Positions 35,627 to 44,832 of a stretch of DNA of 64,000 nt are shown in pieces. The notes beneath the pieces are model-generated. The model saw only the letters and a list, made by a program, of their open reading frames with translations, ran no database searches and was not told where the DNA came from. The DNA is from Pseudonocardia sediminis. Its GTDB lineage: Bacteria > Actinomycetota > Actinomycetes > Mycobacteriales > Pseudonocardiaceae. The stretch lies in assembly GCF_004217185.1 (NCBI RefSeq), contig NZ_SHKL01000001.1:2788001-2852000 (forward strand), in the 5' to 3' direction. Each line of letters starts with the position of its first letter. Positions within the stretch are counted from its first letter, which is position 1. Both the position numbers and the translations under genes were made by a program.

Positions 35627-36637
35627 ATGACATCGGTCGAGCAGGCTGTCAACGCGTTCCGGCGGACACCGCAGGGAGCCGGGCACTCCGAGCGCACCCG
35701 CGACGAGCTCCGGGAGGCCTTGCGGTCGGCGGACCTGCTCGACGGCCTGCACAACTGGTCGGTGGTCGACGTCGACGACGACGAGGGTCTGCTCGTGGAT
35801 CGCGACGGCGTGGAGGTCGGGACGTGGCGCGAGGACTACCCGTACGCCGAACGGATGGCGCGCGAGGAGTACGAGGCGGTCAAGCGCGCCCTGCAGATCG
35901 AGCTGTTGAAGATGCAGTCCTGGGTCAAGGACACCGGCCAGCGGGTGGTGGTCCTGTTCGAGGGGCGCGACGCGGCCGGTAAGGGCGGCACCATCCAGCG
36001 GTTCACCCAGCACCTGAACCCGCGCGGGGCCCGGGTGGTCGCCCTGGACAAACCGGACGACCGGGAACGCACGCAGTGGTACTTCCAGCGCTACTTCTGC
36101 CAGCTCCCCTCAGCCGGGGAGATCGTGCTGTTCGACCGCTCCTGGTACAACCGCGCGGTCGTCGAACGGGTGATGGGCTTCTGCACCGACGCGGAGTACG
36201 CCGAGTTCATGTCGCAGGTCCCGTCCCTGGAGAACGCGCTGGTGGACAACGGGATCCATCTGATCAAACTGTGGTTCTCGGTGTCGCGGCCGGAGCAGCG
36301 CACCCGGTTCACGATCCGGGTCATCGACCCGTTGCGCCAGTGGAAGCTCAGCCCGGTCGACCTCGCCGCCCTGGACCGGTGGGACGACTACACCGCCGCC
36401 AAGGAGGCGATGTTCGCCGGGACCGACACCGCCGCCGCGCCGTGGACGGTGGTCAAGAGCAACGACAAGAAGCGGGGACGGATCGCGGCCCTGCGCTGGG
36501 TCCTGTCCACGCTGGACTACCCGACGAAGGACGTCGACGTCGTCGGCACACCCGACCCGCTGATCGCCGGGCCGCCGAGCCGGGTCTACGAGTCCAGCGA
36601 ACGCGGCCCCTCGGCAGGCGGCGACGATACGCGGTGA
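35627..36637 (+). CDS. ppk2: Polyphosphate kinase 2
   Basis: The 336-residue protein has the PPK2 P-loop kinase motifs: Walker A FEGRDAAGKGGT, lid and base-binding FDRSWYNRAVVERVMGFC and the SWVKDTGQRVVVLFEG entry. PPK2 transfers phosphate between polyphosphate and nucleoside diphosphates. I chose ATG 35627, with GGAGAGAAG before it, over upstream starts in the same frame. About 75 residues precede the kinase core, as in class I members. It stands alone, convergent with the LLM gene. Confidence 0.9.
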   Translation: MTSVEQAVNAFRRTPQGAGHSERTRDELREALRSADLLDGLHNWSVVDVDDDEGLLVDRDGVEVGTWREDYPYAERMAREEYEAVKRALQIELLKMQSWVKDTGQRVVVLFEGRDAAGKGGTIQRFTQHLNPRGARVVALDKPDDRERTQWYFQRYFCQLPSAGEIVLFDRSWYNRAVVERVMGFCTDAEYAEFMSQVPSLENALVDNGIHLIKLWFSVSRPEQRTRFTIRVIDPLRQWKLSPVDLAALDRWDDYTAAKEAMFAGTDTAAAPWTVVKSNDKKRGRIAALRWVLSTLDYPTKDVDVVGTPDPLIAGPPSRVYESSERGPSAGGDDTR

Positions 36638-36730
36638 CCACGACGGTGCCGGTCGACCGCGGTGGCCCGTGCCGTCGGCAGCATCGCGGCGAGCGTCTCG
36701 GCGGCCCCTACGGCCTCCGTGACGGTGGCG

Positions 36731-37726
36731 TCAGTGCGCGTTCTGCACCTTCGTCGCCAGCAGCTCCCAGCTGCGCCACCAGCTCTCCCGGCGCGGCGCC
36801 GGCCCGGTGACGATCAGCTCGTCGGCGTCGGCGCGGGTGGCGAAGTCGTCCAGGTAGGTGGCGACGGTGTCGGGTGTCCCGACGGCGGTGTAGCGGGTCA
36901 TCGACCGGATCTGGGCGCCCGAGGCGCTGTCCAGGACGGCGTCGGCCTCGGCGTCGGTCAGCGATGCGCCGCGACGTCCGGTGAACAGCCGGACCCGGGA
37001 GCGCTGCACCTCGCGCTGAACCTGCTCGGCCTCCTCGTCGGAGTCGGCCGCGATGACGTTCACCCCGGCCAGGACGTGCGGGGCGGAGAGCTGCTCGGAG
37101 GGACGGAACTCCCGGCGGTAGAGCGCGACGGCCTGCTCGAGGGCCTCCGGCGCGAAGTGCGAGGCGAACGCGTAGGGGAGTCCGAGCGCGGCGGCGACCT
37201 GGGCGCCGTAGAGCGACGACCCGAGGATCGACAGCGGGACCCCGGTGCCGCGGCCGGGATGGGCCTCGACACCCGGGACGAGGCTGGTGGACCCGAGGAA
37301 CGCCTGCAGCTCCTGCACGTCCTGCGGGAACCGGTCGGAGGCGCGCGGATCGCGCCGCAGCGCGCCCACGGTCGCCTGGTCGGTGCCGGGCGCGCGGCCG
37401 AGCCCGAGCTCGATCCGGCCGGGGTGGAGCTCGGCGAGGGTGCCGAACTGCTCGGCGATCTGCAACGGCGAGTGGTTCGGCAGCATCACGCCGCCGGAGC
37501 CCAACGTGATGCGCTCGGTGCGTGCGGCGACGTGGGCGATGAGCACGCTCGTCGCCGCCGACGCGATCGATCCCATGTTGTGGTGCTCGGCGTACCAGAT
37601 GCGCCGGAAACCCCAGTCCTCGGCGCGCTGCGCCAACGTCGTGGTGGCTTCCAGGCCCTGGGCGACGGTCTCGCCCCGGGCGACGGTGGCCAGGTCCAGG
37701 ATCGACAACGGCAGCGGTAGCGGCAT
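36731..37726 (-). CDS. LLM-class flavin-dependent oxidoreductase
   Basis: A 331-residue TIM-barrel of the luciferase-like monooxygenase type: [40 protein letters not shown], and [17 protein letters not shown] are the signatures of the YhbW/MsnO8-like group using FMNH2 or F420. AGGTGCC precedes the ATG. The adjacent MarR and ABM genes suggest a small redox-response cluster, although it is not co-directional with both. Confidence 0.85.
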   Translation of the reverse strand: MPLPLPLSILDLATVARGETVAQGLEATTTLAQRAEDWGFRRIWYAEHHNMGSIASAATSVLIAHVAARTERITLGSGGVMLPNHSPLQIAEQFGTLAELHPGRIELGLGRAPGTDQATVGALRRDPRASDRFPQDVQELQAFLGSTSLVPGVEAHPGRGTGVPLSILGSSLYGAQVAAALGLPYAFASHFAPEALEQAVALYRREFRPSEQLSAPHVLAGVNVIAADSDEEAEQVQREVQRSRVRLFTGRRGASLTDAEADAVLDSASGAQIRSMTRYTAVGTPDTVATYLDDFATRADADELIVTGPAPRRESWWRSWELLATKVQNAH

Positions 37727-37884
37727 TGAGGCACCTCACGATCGACACGGTGACCTCACCTTCAACGACGCGGGGGCGCTCGCTCTTCCGTCGTGGTGGA
37801 CCCGGATCCGGATCCTGGCGCCGGACACGCGGAGGAGCAGGGACGACGGCGGTCCGGTGTGACCGAGGGGACAGCGCCGTGTCC

Positions 37885-38343
37885 TCAGGACGGGGGGAAG
37901 TCCTGCACCCCCAACGCCACGGCGATCCGCCCCAGCGCCGCCCGGTTGTCGGCGTCGAGCCGGTCGAGGACCAGTGCCCGGACCGCGCGCAGGTGGGTGG
38001 GCGCCGCGGCGTGCACGACGTCGAACCCGTCGTCGGTGAGGGCGGCGAGGGTGTAGCGGCCGTCGTCGGGGTCGGGGGAGCGTCGCATCCAGCCGCGACC
38101 CTCCAGCCGTTTGACGACGTTGGACAGCCGGGACAGCGAGCCGTTGGTCAGGAACGCCAGCTCGCTCATCCGCAGACTGCGTCCCGGCGCCTCCGACAGG
38201 TGGCTGAGCGTGAGGTACTCGAACAGCGTCAGCCCGTGTGCCTGCTGCAGCGGTGCCTCCAGCCGGCCGGGCAGTAACCGGGTCGCGGAAGTAGGTCCCG
38301 CCCGGCGCCGGTCCGGATCGTCGGCGATGAGTTCCGATCCCAC
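37885..38343 (-). CDS. MarR-family transcriptional regulator
   Basis: The 152-residue protein has the MarR winged helix: LTLFEYLTLSHLSEAPGRSL, RMSELAFLTNGSLSRLSNVV, then wing MRRSPDPDDGRYTLAALTDD. It starts at GTG 38343. It is divergent from the ABM gene with only 17 bp between the two start codons, so both genes must share promoter DNA or be leaderless. It probably represses the ABM gene and itself. Confidence 0.85.
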   Translation of the reverse strand: MGSELIADDPDRRRAGPTSATRLLPGRLEAPLQQAHGLTLFEYLTLSHLSEAPGRSLRMSELAFLTNGSLSRLSNVVKRLEGRGWMRRSPDPDDGRYTLAALTDDGFDVVHAAAPTHLRAVRALVLDRLDADNRAALGRIAVALGVQDFPPS

Positions 38344-38360
38344 GGACGGTCTGGACCTAC

Positions 38361-38645
38361 ATGCTGATCATCGCTGGTTACCTGACCGCCGAACCGACCG
38401 ACCGGGACGCGTTCGTGGCCGATGGCGCGAAGGCGGTCTCCATGGCGCGCGCCGCGCCGGGTTGCCTGGACTTCTCCATCACCGCGGACACCGTCGACGC
38501 GGCGCGGATCAACATCTTCGAGCGCTGGGAGTCCGAGGAGGAGCTTCTGACGTTCCGCGGCTCCGGACCCGACTCGGACACCGCGGCGCGGATCCTGGGA
38601 GCCGAGGTGAGGCGCTACGTCATCGCCTCCGTCGAGGATCCGTGA
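38361..38645 (+). CDS. ABM-domain monooxygenase
   Basis: A 94-residue antibiotic-biosynthesis-monooxygenase-fold protein: MLIIAGYLTAEPTDRDAFVA, APGCLDFSITAD and FERWESEEELLTF are the family pattern. Small dimeric members oxidise quinols or scavenge reactive aromatics. No ribosome site fits in the 17 bp to the divergent marR start, which suggests leaderless translation, common in actinobacteria. Confidence 0.85.
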   Translation: MLIIAGYLTAEPTDRDAFVADGAKAVSMARAAPGCLDFSITADTVDAARINIFERWESEEELLTFRGSGPDSDTAARILGAEVRRYVIASVEDP

Positions 38646-38695
38646 ACGAAGCGACTCCGAGTCGTGCCGGCGACGGGCGATGAGGCTCGGGACTC

Positions 38696-39904
38696 TCAGA
38701 TCGTGAGGCGCATCGGGAGCGAGGCCCACGCACGCAGGGTGTTGTTGAGGTGCCGGACCGGCTCGCCCGTCAGCTCGAGCCGGGTCACCCGGGTGAGCAG
38801 GGCGGTCAGGAGGGACTCGGCCTCGAGCCGGGCGACGTGCTGGCCGACGCACTGGTGGATGCCCATGCCGAACCCGACGTGACCCGAGGGGTCGCGCGTG
38901 GGGTCGAAGGTGTCGGGGTCGGTCCAGTGGTGGGGGTCGCGGTTGGCCGCGGCGAAGAAGACCAGCACCTTCTGCCCGGCGGGCAGGACGGCGCCGTCGC
39001 GGCCGACCGGGACGTCGCGCACCGTCGTGCGGAAGAAGGCCTGCACCGGGGACTCCCAGCGGACCGCCTCGTCGAACGCCCCGCGCACGAGCTCGGGCCG
39101 GGCACGGAGCAGGTCCCAGGCGCCCGGTGTGGTGGCGAGGGCGTGCAGGACGGCGCCGATGCCGTGCACCGTGGTGTCGACCCCGGCGGTGAGCAGCGAC
39201 CGGACCACGAGCGGGGCCTGGGCGTGGGTGAGGTCGCCGCGGTCGGCGGCGGCCCAGATGTCGGCTCCGAACCCGACCGGCGCCAGGTTCTCCCGCCGGC
39301 ACTGCTCGCCGACCCATCCCGAGTGCTCGGCGACGTCGGCGTTGCCGGCGAGCACCAGCGCGTTGTCGGTGGGGCCGAAGGCGTTGAAAGCGTGGTCGCC
39401 GTAGGGGAGCAGGTGCTCCCGCCCGTCGCGGCCCAGGCCGACGGCGTCGGGGAAGACGCGCAGCGGGAACGCCTCGGCCAGCGCGGGGACGGCGTCGACC
39501 TCGGCCGAGCCGCCGGCGAGCAGGTCGGAGACGAGCCGCTCGGCGTCGGCGGCCCAGTCCTCGCGCAACCGTCGTAGCGCGCGGGGCCCGAGGATCCCGG
39601 CGAGGACGGTACGGGGCGCGTCGTGCCCGGGCGGGTCGGCTTCGAGGAGCAGCGACGGAGGTCGCCACGGCGTCTCGGTGCGGAAGTTGGTCAGCCCGAC
39701 ACCGGCGGAGGACTCGAAGGACTGCCAGTCCGACAGCGCCGCGCGGACGTCGTCGTACCGGGCGATCGCGTAGGTGTCGTAGCGCGGCAGGCGCACCAGC
39801 GGCCCGGCGTCGCGCAGAGCGGCGTGGGCGGGGAGCGGGTCGCGCAGGACCTCGGGATCGAACGGGTCGAGATCGAGGGTCGGCAGGGTCTGGACAGCGG
39901 TCAC
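38696..39904 (-). CDS. Cytochrome P450
   Basis: A 402-residue bacterial P450. I-helix LLTAGVDTTVHGIGAVLHAL, K-helix FDEAVRWESP (ExxR) and the heme loop FGMGIHQCVGQHVARLE with the axial Cys are complete. The N-terminal DPFDPEVLRDPLPAHAALRDAG and the overall pattern resemble CYP199/aromatic-acid P450s. I chose GTG 39904. The reductase gene lies 52 bp upstream in the same direction, so it is a two-component system for hydroxylation or O-demethylation of an aromatic or terpene substrate. Confidence 0.92.
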   Translation of the reverse strand: MTAVQTLPTLDLDPFDPEVLRDPLPAHAALRDAGPLVRLPRYDTYAIARYDDVRAALSDWQSFESSAGVGLTNFRTETPWRPPSLLLEADPPGHDAPRTVLAGILGPRALRRLREDWAADAERLVSDLLAGGSAEVDAVPALAEAFPLRVFPDAVGLGRDGREHLLPYGDHAFNAFGPTDNALVLAGNADVAEHSGWVGEQCRRENLAPVGFGADIWAAADRGDLTHAQAPLVVRSLLTAGVDTTVHGIGAVLHALATTPGAWDLLRARPELVRGAFDEAVRWESPVQAFFRTTVRDVPVGRDGAVLPAGQKVLVFFAAANRDPHHWTDPDTFDPTRDPSGHVGFGMGIHQCVGQHVARLEAESLLTALLTRVTRLELTGEPVRHLNNTLRAWASLPMRLTI

Positions 39905-39956
39905 GGAACGCTCCTCGACTGCGGTGTCGGCACGGCTCGGATGGGACTCGGGCGAG

Positions 39957-40931
39957 TCAGAGGTCGAGGACGAGGCGGTCGCCGCGGGAGCGGGAGACGC
40001 AGACGAACATGCAGTCCCCGGCGGCGCGCCCGTCCTCGTCGAGGATCGAGTCACGGTGGTCGAGATCGCCGGCCAGGACCGTCGTCTCGCAGGTGCCACA
40101 CGTCCCCTCGCGGCAGGAGGACAGGACCTCGACCCCGGCCGAGCGCACGGCCTCGAGCACGGTGATGTCGGGGGTGACCTCGACCTCGGTGCCCGTGCGG
40201 CCCAGCGCGACGGTGAACGGGGTGTCGCGGACCGGTGCGCCCTGCTCCCTGGCCGCGAAGCGCTCGGTGCGCAGTGCTTGCGACGGCAGGTGCGCGCAGG
40301 CGTCGTCGACGGCGTCGAGCAGCGGGGCGGGCCCGCAGCAGTAGACGCGGGTGTCGGCGTCGACCTCGGCGAGAAGGTCGGCGAGGGGCAGGAGCCCGTG
40401 CTCGTCCTGGGGTAGGACGGAGACCCGGTCGCGGTGACCGGCGAGCTCGTCGATAAAGGCCATCGAGCCGCGGGTGCGGCCGCCGTAGACCAGCCTCCAG
40501 TCGGTGCCGAGCCGGTCGGCGGCGGCGATCATCGGCAGCAGCGGGGTGATGCCGATCCCGCCGGCGACGAAGAGGTAGCGCGAGCTCGGGACCAGGCCGA
40601 ACCGGTTGCGCGGCCCGCCGATCCCGACCAGGTCGCCGACCGCGAGCTCGTCGTGGATCCAGGCCGAGCCACCGCGTCCCCCGGGTTCGCGGAGAACCCC
40701 GACCCGGTAGGTGTGGGCGTCCCAGCGGTCCCCGCAGAGCGAGTACTGCCTGCTCTCGCCGGAGGGGAGGATCAGGTCGATGTGCGAGCCCGGCGTCCAG
40801 TCCGGCAGCCTCGCGCCGGTCGGGTCGGTCAGCGTCAGGGCGACCACACCGTCCGCCGCCGGGGTCTTGGACGTGACGCGCAGGCTGAGCCCACGACCGG
40901 GATCGACGCGGGGAGGTACGGCTGCCGACAT
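39957..40931 (-). CDS. Phthalate dioxygenase reductase-type FMN/[2Fe-2S] oxidoreductase
   Basis: The 324-residue protein has, in order, a flavin-binding barrel (GSHIDLILPSGESRQYSLCG), an NAD-binding domain (VAGGIGITPLLPMI and YCCGPAPLLDAV) and a C-terminal plant-type ferredoxin with Cys in SCREGTCGTCETTVLAGDL and a later Cys (CMFVCVS). This order defines the PDR/VanB group. It is the electron donor of the neighbouring P450 and perhaps also of the reductase-less Rieske oxygenase at 24096. ATG 40931 is chosen; GTG 40952 would add seven residues. Confidence 0.88.
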   Translation of the reverse strand: MSAAVPPRVDPGRGLSLRVTSKTPAADGVVALTLTDPTGARLPDWTPGSHIDLILPSGESRQYSLCGDRWDAHTYRVGVLREPGGRGGSAWIHDELAVGDLVGIGGPRNRFGLVPSSRYLFVAGGIGITPLLPMIAAADRLGTDWRLVYGGRTRGSMAFIDELAGHRDRVSVLPQDEHGLLPLADLLAEVDADTRVYCCGPAPLLDAVDDACAHLPSQALRTERFAAREQGAPVRDTPFTVALGRTGTEVEVTPDITVLEAVRSAGVEVLSSCREGTCGTCETTVLAGDLDHRDSILDEDGRAAGDCMFVCVSRSRGDRLVLDL

Positions 40932-40980
40932 GTCCCCGAGAGTGGACGTCACCGCGTCACCCCGACCATGGCGTTCTCGC

Positions 40981-41667
40981 TCAGTGAGAAGCGAGGCGTC
41001 GGCCGATACCCCGCGCCGCCGCCCGGAGGGCGGGTACCTGGGCCCTCGCGTCACCGTCGTTGGGAACGATCACGGCCAGGGCCGCGACGACCGCACCCGC
41101 CTGCGAGCGCACCGGGACGGCGATCCCGCAGGCGTCGGGGTGGATGAAGCCCGGGCAGAACGCCACGTCCTCGTGACGAACGTGGTCGAGCATCGCCCGC
41201 AGCCGGCCTGGGTTCGTGATGGTGTCGGGGGTGTAGGCGCGCAGCGGTCCCGCCAGGGTCCGTTGCTGGACGTCGGCGTCGGTGTGGGCCAGGAGAACCA
41301 GACCCGAGGACGACACGTGCAGCGGGAGCCGTCCCGCGATGCGCGTGTAGTTGACGACCGCGGCGGGGGCCGAGAGCCGCTCCAGGAACAGCACCTCGGC
41401 GTCGTCGAGCACCCCGAGCTGGATGTGGTGGCCGACGACCGCGTGCAGGTCCTCCATCAGAGGCATCGCCGCCTCCCGGAGCGACAACGCCGTGGACGCG
41501 CGGGAGCCCAGCTCCCACAGCCGCAGGCCCAGACCGACGCGCCGGTCGGCCTCGCGGCGCAGCCGTGGGCCGGCCGGTGGCAGGGCCGGACCACCTGTGT
41601 CGGACGGCTCACCCGGCCCGTCCGGGGAGACGAGACGGGGAGGCAGTCGCTGCAGGACTGAACGATC
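40981..41667 (-). pseudogene. IclR-family regulator with damaged DNA-binding domain
   Basis: The effector domain is intact: VGLGLRLWELGSRASTALSL, HHIQLGVLDDAEVLFLERLS, RLPLHVSSSGLVLLAH and CGIAVPVRSQAGAVVAALAV. Upstream the usual 60-residue winged helix is shortened and scrambled: only RSVLQRL and ALPPAGPRLRRE remain recognisable, and no start codon with a ribosome site is found before the divergent YihY gene. Deletions in the HTH are the simplest reading. If not a pseudogene it cannot bind DNA normally. It lies beside the P450/reductase pair, its probable former target. Confidence 0.6.
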
Positions 41668-41794
41668 CGGATCCGGGCACCCCGGTGTGACGAGTACCCG
41701 TATCGGGCGGAACCACCGTCCGGATCGACGCTCTGGTGGAGGTTTCGATGTCGCACGACCGGCACGTCTGTCCGGTGATTCGGGCGGAGCGGAC

Positions 41795-42769
41795 GTGACG
41801 GCGGAGTCGTCGCTGTCCGGCCGGCAGGCGCGCACACCCACGGGGGTGCCGCCGCGCGGGTGGTGGCAGGTGTTGCGGCGCGCCTTCGCGGAGAGCTCCG
41901 CCGACAACGTGTCGATGCTCGCCGGCGGCGTGGCCTACTTCGGTTTCCTGGCGATCTTCCCGGCGCTGATCGCCGGGGTCACCCTGTACGGGCTCGTCGC
42001 CGATCCGGCCACGGTGACCCGGCAGGTGCAGGACCTGACCGCGCTGCTGCCGCAGGAGGCGCAGCCCCTGATCACCGATCAGCTGACCTCGATCGCCTCC
42101 GGTGGCGGGAGCGCCCTGGGGATCGGTCTGGTCGTGTCGCTGCTGGCGGCGGTCTGGTCGGCCTCGAGCGGGGTGGGCAACCTGATGCAGGCGGTGAACC
42201 TGGCCTACGACGAGAAGGAGGGGCGTGGGTTCGTCGCGTTGCGCGGGACCGCGCTGCTGCTCACCGTCGGCGCGGTCGTGTTCGTCCTGGCCACGCTGGC
42301 GCTGGTGGCGGTCGTCCCGCCGGTCCTCGACGCGATACCGCTGGGGATCGTCGGGACCGTCCTGGCGCAGGTCGTGCGCTGGGCGCTGCTGGTGGCCCTG
42401 GTGGTCGGGAGCCTGGCCGTGGTCTACCGGGTGGCCCCGGACCGGGACTCGCCACGGTTCGCCTGGGTCAGTCCGGGGGCCCTGCTCGCCGCGGTGCTGT
42501 GGCTGCTCGGCAGTCTGCTGTTCAGCCTGTACGTCAACAACTTCGGGAGCTACAACAAGACCTACGGCGCGCTGGCCGGGGTCGTGGTGCTGCTGCTGTG
42601 GCTCTACCTGACCGCCTACATCGTGCTGCTCGGGGCCGAGATCAACGCGGAGGCGGAACGTCAGACCGTGCGCGACACGACCGTCGGCGAGGCGAGACCA
42701 CGGGGGAGTCGCCGCGCCGCGGCGGCCGACGAGGTCGCCGATCCGCCGGGCCCGGGGCCGGACCGGTGA
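41795..42769 (+). CDS. YihY/BrkB-family membrane protein
   Basis: A 324-residue protein with six transmembrane helices: NVSMLAGGVAYFGFLAIFPA, SALGIGLVVSLLAAVWSASS, later WLLGSLLFSLYVNNFGSYNK and VVLLLWLYLTAYIVLLGAEI with NAE at the end. These are the hallmarks of the YihY family (formerly misnamed RNase BN). The GTG at 41795 follows GGAG by six bases. Function in the cell is unsettled; the neighbours give no clue. Confidence 0.85.
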   Translation: MTAESSLSGRQARTPTGVPPRGWWQVLRRAFAESSADNVSMLAGGVAYFGFLAIFPALIAGVTLYGLVADPATVTRQVQDLTALLPQEAQPLITDQLTSIASGGGSALGIGLVVSLLAAVWSASSGVGNLMQAVNLAYDEKEGRGFVALRGTALLLTVGAVVFVLATLALVAVVPPVLDAIPLGIVGTVLAQVVRWALLVALVVGSLAVVYRVAPDRDSPRFAWVSPGALLAAVLWLLGSLLFSLYVNNFGSYNKTYGALAGVVVLLLWLYLTAYIVLLGAEINAEAERQTVRDTTVGEARPRGSRRAAAADEVADPPGPGPDR

Positions 42770-42786
42770 CACCGCCGCCGTGCGCC

Positions 42787-42826
42787 GGTCCCTCCTGCGC
42801 GGACCCCCGCCCGTGCAGGAGGGACC
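42787..42826 (+). terminator. 12-bp hairpin after yihY
   Basis: GGTCCCTCCTGC (42787-42798) pairs with GCAGGAGGGACC (42815-42826) around a 16-base loop. It begins 18 bases past the yihY stop and is probably its terminator. Confidence 0.65.
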
Positions 42827-42957
42827 CTTCGCTCCCGGAAGTGCCCTTCCGGGTCGACGGGCGCCGGAGCCCCGTCCGCCCGGCCCGGAACCCGGTGACG
42901 GGTCGTCGGACGGGGGTGACGGTTCCGGAGGATCCCGGACCGGCCGGACCGACGTTA

Positions 42958-42977
42958 CTTCTACGAAGCAGTAGAAG
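42958..42977. promoter_or_regulatory. CTTCTAC-N6-GTAGAAG palindrome, copy 1
   Basis: CTTCTAC and GTAGAAG arms are separated by six bases. The identical arms and spacing recur at 43885. This copy lies just beyond the 3' end of the DUF998 gene. Confidence 0.6.
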
Positions 42978-43000
42978 CAAAGTGCCGGCTGAACTACTAC

Positions 43001-43708
43001 TCAACGTGCTCGATCCATTACTTCCCGGCGAGATCGCCGGGACCCGACGAGCATCGCCGACACGGCGGCGACCCAGCCGGCGACGAGCATGAGCTGAAGG
43101 TGCTCCACGACGCCGACGCCGTCGGCGCCCGTCAGGGCCAGCACGCTGACCACGGCGGCGAGCAGCACCAGGGCCGCCGCGCACACCTGTCCGGGTCGCA
43201 CTCCCGTGCGCCGGGGCCGGTCTCCGGCCCGGGGCCGTGAGAGCGTGACCATCGCGGTCGTGGCGGCTGCGACACCGGCCAGCCCGGACAGCGTGTGCAG
43301 GTCGGTGAGCTGGCCCATCAGTGGCTGTGCCTGCTCGGCGAGACGGCACGCCGGGTCCGCCGACGGGGCGCACTCCATCGGGTGGAGGCCGTCGACGACC
43401 GCCGTCAGGCCGACGACGGCGACGGCGGCGGCCCCCACGGTCTCCCGGCGGTCCACGGGCCGGACCGCCGACCGCTGCAGACCCGCGGCCAGCAGGATGA
43501 TCAATACGCCCGCCGCGACGTCGGCGATCCGGAACCAGGCGCTACCGGGAGAGCCCGGTACCGCGAACTCGCTGACGTACGCCCGTGTCGGGTCCAGACG
43601 TGTTCCGAACAGCGGGGCGGCGAGATACCAGCTGTAGCAACAGGCTCCCGCCATCCCGGCCCAGCCGGCGAGAGTCCGCTCCCGCGGCGACGCGCGGCCC
43701 GGCCCCAC
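43001..43708 (-). CDS. DUF998 family membrane protein
   Basis: The 235-residue protein has six hydrophobic segments, beginning GMAGACCYSWYLAAPLFGTR and including VVDGLHPMECAPSADPACR, the typical DUF998 pattern with its extracytoplasmic Cys residues. GTG 43708 is preceded by GGGAGG but very closely; ATG 43654 is an alternative start. It lies between two copies of the CTTCTAC palindrome and divergent from an SDR. Function unknown. Confidence 0.7.
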   Translation of the reverse strand: MGPGRASPRERTLAGWAGMAGACCYSWYLAAPLFGTRLDPTRAYVSEFAVPGSPGSAWFRIADVAAGVLIILLAAGLQRSAVRPVDRRETVGAAAVAVVGLTAVVDGLHPMECAPSADPACRLAEQAQPLMGQLTDLHTLSGLAGVAAATTAMVTLSRPRAGDRPRRTGVRPGQVCAAALVLLAAVVSVLALTGADGVGVVEHLQLMLVAGWVAAVSAMLVGSRRSRREVMDRAR

Positions 43709-43730
43709 CCGCCTCCCGGCCGGGAGAACC

Positions 43731-43774
43731 GGCCGTCGCGCGCCCTGAGGCCGTCGCGCGCCCTGAGGCCGTCG
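43731..43774 (+). repeat. 18-bp tandem repeat, 2.4 copies
   Basis: The unit GGCCGTCGCGCGCCCTGA occurs at 43731-43748 and 43749-43766, followed by eight more matching bases. It lies in the leader of the DUF998 gene. Copy number may vary between strains. Confidence 0.9.
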
Positions 43775-43884
43775 GATCGCCACGGGCCGAGGACCTCCTG
43801 CGCAGAACCGTCGTCTCGCGTGGGAGGACCCGTTCCGCGGAGCCCTCCGCCACGAGCGGTACCGGAGGGGATACCGCCACGCTA

Positions 43885-43904
43885 CTTCTACCGATTCGTA
43901 GAAG
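43885..43904. promoter_or_regulatory. CTTCTAC-N6-GTAGAAG palindrome, copy 2
   Basis: Same arms and spacing as copy 1 at 42958, here in the divergent space between the DUF998 gene and the SDR. It is an operator candidate for an unidentified regulator, possibly TetR-like. Confidence 0.65.
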
Positions 43905-44009
43905 CAACGACGGGACGACCGGGTGCACATCGTAGTCGCCGGTTCCGGGTACCCGGGCGCAGTTCCGCGGGCACGTCCGCGGTCCCTGCAACCGCACCGG
44001 GAGAACGAG

Positions 44010-44801
44010 ATGACGCACGACCGCCCCCTCGCCATGGTCACCGGAGGCTCGTCGGGCATCGGGCTCGAACTGGCCCGCGAGCTCGCCGGACGCGGCCACG
44101 ACGTCGCGATCTCCGGGCAGAGCGGGCGGGTGCACGACTCGGCGAAGGAGCTCGAGGCCCTCGGCGTCGACGCCTATCCGTTCCAGGCCGACGCCTCCAC
44201 CTACGACGGCGTGGAGGCGTTCTGGACCTTCGTCGCCGACCTCGGCCGTCCGGTCGAGGTGGCCTGCCTCAACGTCGGCATCGGCGTCGGAGGGGCGGGG
44301 TTCGCCGACACCGACCTCGCCGACGAGTTCCGCATGATCGCCATCAACTGCACCGGGCTGGTGCACACGGCCAAGCGGGTCACCCACGCCATGCTCGCCC
44401 AGGGCCGGGGGCGGATCCTGATCGTCTCCTCGATCTCGGCCTCCACGCCGACGCCGTACGAGACCGTCTACGGTCCGACCAAGGCGTTCGGGTTCTCCTT
44501 CGCCGAGTCCCTGCGCGAGGAGCTGCGGGGGTCCGGGATCACCGTGACCGCCCTGCTGCCCGGCGCCACCGACTCGGAGTTCCACGCGAATGCCGGCATG
44601 GGCAACACCAGGTTCGGTGACAACAGCTGGAAGAACGACAAGCGCCTCGTGGGACGCCAGGGGATCGACGCGCTGTTCGCCGGTGACGACCACGTCGTCG
44701 GCGGGGACGAGGCGACCAAGCAGGCATTCCTCGACAACCGCGCCACCTCCGAGCCGGAGAAGGCCGCCCGCCAGGGTGCACAGGCCCGGCCGGCCGGCTG
44801 A
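44010..44801 (+). CDS. SDR family oxidoreductase
   Basis: A 263-residue classical SDR: VTGGSSGIGLELARELAG, LNVGIGVGGAG in place of the NNAG motif, catalytic Ser in VSSISAS and YGPTKAF. The NVGIG change at the NNAG position is unusual. GGGAG precedes ATG 44010. The C-terminal part (NSWKNDKRLVGRQGIDALFA) is typical of DltE/YqjQ-like SDRs. Substrate unknown; probably controlled through the palindrome at 43885. Confidence 0.82.
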   Translation: MTHDRPLAMVTGGSSGIGLELARELAGRGHDVAISGQSGRVHDSAKELEALGVDAYPFQADASTYDGVEAFWTFVADLGRPVEVACLNVGIGVGGAGFADTDLADEFRMIAINCTGLVHTAKRVTHAMLAQGRGRILIVSSISASTPTPYETVYGPTKAFGFSFAESLREELRGSGITVTALLPGATDSEFHANAGMGNTRFGDNSWKNDKRLVGRQGIDALFAGDDHVVGGDEATKQAFLDNRATSEPEKAARQGAQARPAG

Positions 44802-44832
44802 CCGTCCGCCGACCGGCCGGCGGGTCGGGACG

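Noticed and set aside
42164..42769. RNase BN function for the YihY-family protein
   Set aside because: That older name is known to be a misassignment for this membrane family; no nuclease residues are present.
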